Assembly (NCBI GenBank): GCA_003506065.1
Contig: DNXA01000196.1
Coordinates: forward strand, 1-5,276
Length of the DNA: 5,276 nucleotides
Reading direction: 5' to 3'
Source: Actinomycetota bacterium
Lineage (GTDB): Bacteria; Actinomycetota; Actinomycetes; S36-B12
In this document: positions 5,228-5,276 of the stretch, one piece after another
Position numbering within the stretch: the stretch's first letter is position 1
Layout: each line of letters begins with the position of its first letter
Program-made: the position numbers and the translations under genes
The notes under the pieces: model-generated
Told to the model about the DNA's origin: nothing
What the model saw: only the letters and a program-made list of their open reading frames with translations
The model's database searches: none

Positions 5228-5276
5228 GGCAGATTGCCCGAGCGGCCAATGGGAGCGGACTGTAAATCCGTCGGTT
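5228..5276 (+). tRNA. tRNA-Tyr (anticodon GTA), 3' part beyond the window
   Basis: The first 49 bases of a class II tRNA. The seven-base 5' acceptor strand is GGCAGAT (5228-5234), then TG, the D stem CCC (5237-5239) with GGG (5251-5253) around a loop with GAGCGGCCAA, and the anticodon stem GCGGA (5255-5259) with TCCGT (5267-5271). The seven-base loop CTGTAAA carries anticodon GTA at 5262-5264, which reads UAC and UAU. The D-arm and anticodon-arm text closely follows bacterial tRNA-Tyr. The long variable arm begins at about 5272 and is cut off, as are the T arm and the 3' acceptor strand, so acceptor pairing and any encoded CCA cannot be checked. Confidence 0.93.

Noticed and set aside
5228..5276. 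tRNA-Tyr as an integration site for a mobile element
   Set aside because: No integrase, repeated tRNA end or phage gene is in the window, and the tRNA 3' end, where attachment sites usually lie, is outside it.

Overview
The window looks like part of a chromosome from a GC-rich Gram-positive bacterium of the Actinobacteria (Actinomycetota). The clues are GC-rich third codon positions, GTG starts, start codons with no Shine-Dalgarno sequence but a TANNNT box six bases upstream, actinobacterial-style NuoM and NuoN sequences, and a long-chain polyprenyl diphosphate synthase directly after nuoN. These are recognitions by eye and memory; no database search was run.

Layout: (1) 1-957 is the 3' part of nuoM, overlapping by 4 bases with (2) nuoN, 954-2525. 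Both are proton-pumping membrane subunits of respiratory complex I and end the main nuo operon. (3) 2538-3533 encodes an all-trans polyprenyl diphosphate synthase, probably making the menaquinone side chain, so quinone supply sits next to the enzyme that reduces quinone. (4) 3564-4626 holds three very short, tightly overlapping genes that copy only part of the complex I connecting module: a NuoB-like protein (137 aa), a NuoC-like protein (114 aa) and a NuoI-like 2x[4Fe-4S] protein (103 aa). They have no NuoD, NuoH or NADH-oxidising NuoEFG partner in the window. (5) 4627-5118 on the minus strand is yajQ, convergent with the mini-operon with no base between the two stop codons. (6) 5228 to the window end is the first two thirds of a tRNA-Tyr(GTA) gene, divergent from yajQ across a 109-base intergenic region.

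NuoM, NuoN and the prenyl synthase form a respiratory block: proton pumping plus quinone tail synthesis. The B/C/I mini-operon is the most interesting part. All cluster-binding cysteines are kept, so it looks like a working iron-sulfur wire, but it is stripped of the usual extensions and lacks the catalytic partner subunit. It may be the reduced form of a second, NuoEFG-less complex I-type gene set, or it may supply alternative subunits to the main complex. No mobile element, CRISPR array or phage gene was seen.
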